Shown here piece after piece: positions 7,071-10,368 of a DNA stretch of 10,368 nt. How positions within the stretch are numbered: position 1 is the stretch's first letter; each line of letters opens with the position of its first letter. Origin of the DNA: Flavipsychrobacter stenotrophus (lineage in GTDB: Bacteria; Bacteroidota; Bacteroidia; Chitinophagales; Chitinophagaceae); the NCBI GenBank assembly GCA_947379685.1, contig CANCOG010000144.1, forward strand, positions 1 to 10,368. Reading direction: 5' to 3'. A model generated the notes under the pieces. That model had not been told where the DNA came from. It made no database searches and saw only the letters and a list, made by a program, of their open reading frames with translations. A program made the position numbers and the translations under genes.

Positions 7071-7165
7071 AAACGCTTGTATGCTTTATATCCCTAACAA
7101 TAGCGCCTTATGACCTGAATTTGACATATTTCTCCGATAATGGCCTTCATCCCGATGTGCCTTAC

Positions 7166-7190
7166 CTTTACAATTCCAGGTATTGTAAAG
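7166..7190. repeat. Perfect 9-bp inverted repeat
   Basis: CTTTACAAT (7166-7174), loop TCCAGGT, ATTGTAAAG (7182-7190). The match is perfect. No T-run follows on either strand, so it is not a standard terminator; an operator dyad or an RNA stem fits better. Confidence 0.75.
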
Positions 7191-7198
7191 TCTGCATA

Positions 7199-7215
7199 AA
7201 TTGGAAGTGCCAATT
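7199..7215. repeat. Perfect 6-bp inverted repeat
   Basis: AATTGG, loop AAGTG, CCAATT, starting 8 nt after the preceding 9-bp inverted repeat. Alone this could be chance; its position in a cluster makes it worth listing. Confidence 0.5.
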
Positions 7216-7231
7216 ATAACGGACTGGCCCA

Positions 7232-7243
7232 CTGAATATTCAG
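7232..7243. repeat. 12-bp perfect palindrome
   Basis: CTGAATATTCAG, self-complementary throughout with no spacer. This shape suits a dimeric DNA-binding protein better than an RNA hairpin. Confidence 0.6.
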
Positions 7244-7251
7244 CCATTTAC

Positions 7252-7264
7252 GGGTGTTCCACCC
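7252..7264. repeat. Short GC-rich hairpin
   Basis: GGGTG-TTC-CACCC, a perfect 5-bp stem with a three-base loop, followed on the + strand by CGGGTTTTC. It is terminator-like only on the + strand, where no gene lies upstream within the gap. Confidence 0.4.
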
Positions 7265-7300
7265 CGGGTTTTCGATTACTTTATTGAAGGGGGCTAGATG

Positions 7301-7314
7301 TAAGCTATAGCTTA
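7301..7314. repeat. 14-bp perfect palindrome
   Basis: TAAGCTATAGCTTA, self-complementary with no spacer, flanked by GGC on the left and GCC on the right at unequal distances. It is a candidate operator, or part of a longer imperfect stem in RNA. Confidence 0.65.
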
Positions 7315-7446
7315 GGCCAGTTTTCAATAGCACAATTAGAAAAAAGCCAACAATACCTTTTTGTAATGTCAACGAAGTTTTGTTTGAACAATTTATTTGA
7401 AAGAATTGTAAATCAGCAAGTCACACCTTTGAGTTTTTACTTGGCA

Positions 7447-8613
7447 CTATCCCTTCCTCTTGCCTGTAATTTTTTCAATCTTCTCCTTAACTAGTTCTCT
7501 AAAAAACCATAAAAGGTACTGATTAATGGCCTTTTGCAGGCTCTTATCATATGTGGGAATGAAACGCCTGCATTGATCCTTATTAAAGGTCCAGGCCAAG
7601 ATCCCCATCACATCTTTTTGCACAATAGCCCGCATCATATCCTTTTTATAAAGGCTTATCTTTACTTCTTTAGGATACTTGGTTTCGTCATGATGAAGCA
7701 AAGTAAGGTCTCCCTTTTTAATCTTCTTAATTCCTTCTGTGAAGTTATTTCCAGTAAACTTACCATAATAGATCCATGAATTAGGGCGCACGTCTACCTC
7801 AATAAGATAGTGCTTGCGGTCTGGTATACTGTACATAAATGCAATGCTGGCAAAACCATTAATGCCCATCGACCGACCAACTTTAACCAACTGCGGTATA
7901 ATTTCAGTGTTCTGAGTAAACATGCGCTGGGTTGACAACCCAAATTTACCTAATATCATTAATAGCCGCGCATAACTATATACTATTAGCTCACCATCTT
8001 TAAAAAGTACTTCCATGTTAATATCATAACCGTCTATATACTGCTGGAAGACAATATTTTCCTTGTTTTCAATCCGGTCAAGGTTTTGTTTCAGTTCAGC
8101 TTCATTATCACATTTAAAAACACCTGTACCTGCTTCGCTTTTATCGGTTTTCAACATTAGCGGATACCCCATAAATTTACTGATCGATTGAAGGGTCATA
8201 GTTGGTGCGTAGATCAGGAACCGAGGTGTTTCAATGTCGTATTTGGCACATAAAATTGAAAAACCGGCTTTGGAACCTAAGAGTTCCCTGTTCACAATGT
8301 TATTGAGTGGCAATATTTTATAAAACAATTCCTCCGATGTTATTGAATCGTTAAGCATTCGGATAATTATATCGTCACCAGGAATGATCCAGTTATAGTC
8401 GTCGCCTTTTTCGCGAACAAGAGCTACCAGCTGACTGACAAACTCGTCGGGATCCGCACTACCCTCAATATAATTATCATAATAGCTGCTCTTCAATACC
8501 CAGGAATCCTTTACCGAAAAAACATCTACAACGCAACCTGCTTCTTTAAAGACAAAAGGTAATTCCATCATTGAATCCCAATTTGCAAACGACACAATTA
8601 ACACCTTATACAT
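7447..8613 (-). CDS. ATP-grasp domain ligase, substrate unknown
   Basis: 388 residues from ATG 8613. Residues 1-110 form a Rossmann-like pre-ATP-grasp domain (MYKVLIVSF, then WIIPGDD at 75-81). The ATP-grasp fold follows: SKAGF near 114-118, MLKTDKSEAGTGV at 153-165 (nucleotide-binding loop), FQQYIDGYDINMEVLF at 189-204, and the Mg-binding LIEVDVRPN at 270-278. The enzyme would activate a carboxylate as an acyl-phosphate and join it to an amine or similar nucleophile. A basic C-terminal extension of about 85 residues (ending KEKIEKITGKRKG) follows and is not part of the core fold. The domain order resembles carboxylate-amine ligases of the carbamoyl-phosphate synthase large-chain type that occur near polysaccharide genes, where they can add amino acids to sugars; this role is inference. 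The next gene downstream is 489 bp away. Confidence 0.9.
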   Translation of the reverse strand: MYKVLIVSFANWDSMMELPFVFKEAGCVVDVFSVKDSWVLKSSYYDNYIEGSADPDEFVSQLVALVREKGDDYNWIIPGDDIIIRMLNDSITSEELFYKILPLNNIVNRELLGSKAGFSILCAKYDIETPRFLIYAPTMTLQSISKFMGYPLMLKTDKSEAGTGVFKCDNEAELKQNLDRIENKENIVFQQYIDGYDINMEVLFKDGELIVYSYARLLMILGKFGLSTQRMFTQNTEIIPQLVKVGRSMGINGFASIAFMYSIPDRKHYLIEVDVRPNSWIYYGKFTGNNFTEGIKKIKKGDLTLLHHDETKYPKEVKISLYKKDMMRAIVQKDVMGILAWTFNKDQCRRFIPTYDKSLQKAINQYLLWFFRELVKEKIEKITGKRKG

Positions 8614-8621
8614 AAAATATG

Positions 8622-8633
8622 CAGTATTTAATA
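8622..8633. repeat. Direct repeat copy 1 in the ATP-grasp leader
   Basis: CAGTATTTAATA, identical to 8691-8702. This copy starts 9 nt upstream of the ATG of the ATP-grasp gene and is an imperfect dyad (AGTATT-T-AATATC). A bound protein here could block translation-proximal sequence or elongation. Confidence 0.6.
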
Positions 8634-8690
8634 TCCAAAAAACACAAAAAAATTGAACCAGACTTGACCAGGTTTTTGCGCCACGAGTTA

Positions 8691-8704
8691 CAGTATTTAA
8701 TACT
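8691..8704. repeat. Direct repeat copy 2 with perfect dyad
   Basis: The 12-mer CAGTATTTAATA recurs here, and with the next bases forms the perfect 6-1-6 dyad AGTATT-T-AATACT (8692-8704). The two copies are 69 bp apart, start to start, and both lie downstream of the candidate -7 box at 8731-8738, so they would sit in the transcribed leader. Confidence 0.6.
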
Positions 8705-8730
8705 TACAACCCTTCAACAAGCACCGTAAA

Positions 8731-8757
8731 CAAAAGTAGTATAGGGCATGAGCCAAA
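8731..8757 (-). promoter_or_regulatory. Candidate promoter of the ATP-grasp gene
   Basis: Minus strand TTTG (8754-8757), a 15-nt spacer, then TACTTTTG (8731-8738), an exact TAnnTTTG match. The spacer is somewhat shorter than usual for this promoter class. It would give a leader of about 115 nt containing both dyad repeats. Confidence 0.4.
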
Positions 8758-8820
8758 CAGTGTGAGTTTGTCTTGGTTTTGTAAAATGAATGTCAGCAAA
8801 ATGCAATAAAACAGAGGGCG

Positions 8821-9552
8821 TTATTTGGAGGTTTTCCTACCCCTAAACATATAAAAAGTAGAAACAATTGTAAGTGCGTAAAGGGCAGCAGATATACCTG
8901 CTTCTATAAAATATACCCCGGTCATATATCTGTTAGTTCCAGCTAACAGAACTAAAACACCAATTATTCCAGCAACTAAAAATGACGATAGCCAGTAACG
9001 GATATTCATGCCAGTCGTTCTAATTACTGAACGAACAGGGAGTTTTTTAATTGCCACGAAAATCAATATCAAGCCGACCACCGAATTAATATACTGCAAC
9101 CAGATATATACCCTGTGCCCTGCAAATTCTATTGTTGATGCAATTGCATTAGGGCGATACAGGTTAAGATGGGTAAAAGCGTCCCACAGAAAATGAGATA
9201 GGATACCAATATATAAAGAACACAAAACAATAACGATATGCTTTTTGAAATAAGCCACCCAATCAAATTTTCTGTAATTGGCAAACCGACTAAACAACGA
9301 TTTGGGCAAATTATCTATAAGCTGATCGCGAACCACCTGGTGGAATACAAATGAAAGTATTAATGCGAGCGGAAGATCGAACCAAATAGAAGCACGCCAG
9401 TGGTGACTATAAATTTTGTTGCCTCCAAACGTAATAAACGACTCAAAATCTGGAGCTATACTTCCGACAATTAAACCAGTTGCAGAAACATATTTTCTGT
9501 ACCTTTTAATTAGAGGCAATACAATAACCGGATGCGCAAATGTAAAGGGCAT
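8821..9552 (-). CDS. DUF4184 family integral membrane protein
   Basis: 243 residues from ATG 9552. The N-terminus MPFTFAHPVIVLPL with IVGSIAPDFESFI at 28-40 is the hallmark of DUF4184. Polar residues conserved in the family are visible: H7, D35, YSHHWRAS at 48-55 (H50/H51), D59 and SHFLWDAFTH at 119-128. This His/Asp pattern recalls the membrane-bound metal-dependent hydrolases of the YdjM type, and metal binding is plausible but untested. Hydrophobic segments lie at about 60-74, 104-122, 148-167, 186-205 and 214-236. A perfect 7-bp hairpin ends 9 nt before the start codon. The gene lies 229 bp downstream of the CysN-like gene and 207 bp upstream of the ATP-grasp gene, so it is probably transcribed alone. 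Family call sure, function unknown. Confidence 0.9.
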   Translation of the reverse strand: MPFTFAHPVIVLPLIKRYRKYVSATGLIVGSIAPDFESFITFGGNKIYSHHWRASIWFDLPLALILSFVFHQVVRDQLIDNLPKSLFSRFANYRKFDWVAYFKKHIVIVLCSLYIGILSHFLWDAFTHLNLYRPNAIASTIEFAGHRVYIWLQYINSVVGLILIFVAIKKLPVRSVIRTTGMNIRYWLSSFLVAGIIGVLVLLAGTNRYMTGVYFIEAGISAALYALTIVSTFYMFRGRKTSK

Positions 9553-9561
9553 TTTTAGGAA

Positions 9562-9582
9562 GCAGCCTAATGTTGAGGCTGC
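9562..9582 (-). repeat. Perfect 7-bp hairpin just upstream of the DUF4184 start
   Basis: GCAGCCT (9562-9568), loop AATGTTG, AGGCTGC (9576-9582). On the minus strand the stem ends 9 nt before the ATG at 9552, over the expected ribosome landing site. No T-run follows it, so a terminator for the CysN-like gene about 200 bp upstream is less likely than a leader stem that affects translation. Confidence 0.6.
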
Positions 9583-9781
9583 AAGATAATTACTACTGAG
9601 TTAGGGAATTGTAAAATGCTGGACGGGATGTTGGGCGAATTCTATTTTCACCGAATAAAGTATTGACCTGGACAAATACCAGTCAATTGATTTTCATGGA
9701 TGATCCGTCTAGTCATAGCGATCCAGCCTACGAAAAAATCCAACATTGTTACGCAAGTGGCAAACTTTCAACAGAGAAAGA

Positions 9782-10368
9782 TTATTTTGGTTCTGTGTCT
9801 TTTGAATCTATTGGCGTGCATATCACAAATGCACCTGAAGTATTTAACGTTACTGGATCAATAATAATTCCACGGCCATTTTCGGGCAAACTGCTGAATT
9901 TGTCACATACAATTACCCACTCTGATTCGATTATTACTTTACAAAATTCATTGATGGTCAATGGAGGCCGTGGAGCGCCATTTAAAGTAATACAGCAGTT
10001 ACAGGTGAACCCATTGATGCGCATTATGTAGGTCTTGCCCCAGTCCAGGTTTTGTTCAGCGTCAAGCCAGCAAATGTCTGCCTGGAACCACTTGGTATAA
10101 AACGGGCTGTCTGCTGTTAACGTTATCATTTCACCCCTTGTTACAAGCGTACTGCTGTCCAGGCGCAGGCAAAGGTTTTGTCCGGGCTCAGCCTGAGCTA
10201 CTGATTCGCAGCCATGAACAATGTCCTGGATAGTTGCTTCACTGCCATAAGCATCTATTTTTACGATATCACCGACATTTGCTTTGCCAGATAACAACTT
10301 CCCAAAGCACATGGTGTTGCCGCTATCGGAATCACTCGTTACATATTGCACGGAGAACCTGGTTTCCA
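9782..10368 (-). CDS. cysN: CysN-like sulfate adenylyltransferase subunit 1, C-terminal part
   Basis: The frame stays open to the right edge, reading ETRFSVQYV at its start, so the gene begins outside the window; a GTG at 10351 is internal. About 194 residues are visible. They match the two beta-barrel domains that follow the GTPase domain in CysN: RFSVQYV, FGKLLSGKANVGDIVKI, EPGQNLCLRLDS, LVTRGEMITL, QADICWLD, WGKTYIMRIN, LTINEFCKVII and TSGAFVI. CysN with CysD makes APS from ATP and sulfate, with GTP hydrolysis driving the reaction. The GTPase motifs would lie off the edge and cannot be checked. The chain stops after the third domain, so there is no fused C-terminal APS kinase. The sequence looks divergent: a barrel segment normally rich in Arg/Gly reads TSDSDSGNTMCFG, and several Cys occur. 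Other translation-factor-like GTPases are possible but less likely. Confidence 0.8.
   Translation of the reverse strand, partial: ETRFSVQYVTSDSDSGNTMCFGKLLSGKANVGDIVKIDAYGSEATIQDIVHGCESVAQAEPGQNLCLRLDSSTLVTRGEMITLTADSPFYTKWFQADICWLDAEQNLDWGKTYIMRINGFTCNCCITLNGAPRPPLTINEFCKVIIESEWVIVCDKFSSLPENGRGIIIDPVTLNTSGAFVICTPIDSKDTEPK

Larger units (their letters stand above)
6958..7446. other. 489-bp gap without a protein gene, rich in inverted repeats
   Basis: It lies between the ATP-grasp stop and the response regulator start, both on the minus strand. I see no credible coding frame. The part nearest the regulator (6958-7075) is AT-rich and holds two -7-like boxes. The middle (7160-7320) holds a run of perfect dyads, listed separately. 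The right part (7320-7446) is AT-rich with a weak repeat ACAATT/AATTGT at 7388-7393 and 7404-7409. It may be a long regulatory leader, a non-coding RNA gene, or decayed sequence. Confidence 0.6.

Noticed and set aside
7094..7213. Short minus-strand frame in the 489-bp gap, about 39 codons, with an 18-codon ATG part
   Set aside because: Too short, no start signal, and it overlaps the inverted repeat at 7166-7190; not supported as a gene or leader peptide.
8654..8676. AACC...GGTT hairpin followed by T-rich sequence as terminator of the DUF4184 gene
   Set aside because: Only 4 bp pair without mismatch; too weak to call.
9663..10031. 122-codon open frame on the + strand from a TTG
   Set aside because: Most of it lies opposite the CysN-like gene; it has a TTG start, no family-like motif and no promoter. 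It is a shadow frame.

Overview
The window looks like chromosome from a Bacteroidota bacterium, most likely Chitinophagales/Sphingobacteriales-like; that rank is inference. Three signs support the phylum. A secreted protein carries a type IX secretion (Por) C-terminal sorting domain. Starts lack Shine-Dalgarno motifs. Copies of the Bacteroidota -7 promoter box TAnnTTTG sit close upstream of several starts. There is no RNA gene, CRISPR array, insertion sequence or phage gene, and no convincingly broken gene.

Layout. Bases 1-821 hold the 3' part of a multi-pass membrane protein (+). It converges on lipA, lipoyl synthase (849-1775, -). After a divergent gap come three + genes: a two-helix membrane protein of unknown function (1926-2813), a T9SS-secreted protein (2952-3905) and a small four-helix membrane protein (3926-4414). 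All remaining genes are on the minus strand. In transcription order from the right edge they are the C-terminal part of a CysN-like sulfate adenylyltransferase subunit (9782-10368), a DUF4184 membrane protein (8821-9552), an ATP-grasp ligase (7447-8613), a single-domain response regulator (6550-6957), a polyprenyl-phosphate sugar transferase (5342-6541) and a family 2 glycosyltransferase (4437-5240).

The most interesting part is 4437-6957. A canonical CheY-like receiver lies 8 nt upstream of an initiating sugar transferase. That enzyme has its own N-terminal receiver-like domain, in which the phospho-acceptor Asp appears lost, and a Cys-rich insert in its catalytic domain. A glycosyltransferase follows. 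I infer a small exopolysaccharide or glycoconjugate module whose first membrane step may be controlled by a phospho-signal. The ATP-grasp enzyme further upstream may modify the product, but it is separated by a 489-bp gap and the link is only positional.

The gaps also carry signal. The 489-bp gap at 6958-7446 holds a cluster of perfect inverted repeats within about 150 bp. The ATP-grasp leader holds a repeated palindrome-like element, and a perfect hairpin sits 9 nt before the DUF4184 start. Three genes (lipA, the T9SS protein, the glycosyltransferase) share the 9-mer TAATTTTGC placed 4-9 nt before ATG, which implies leaderless or nearly leaderless transcripts.
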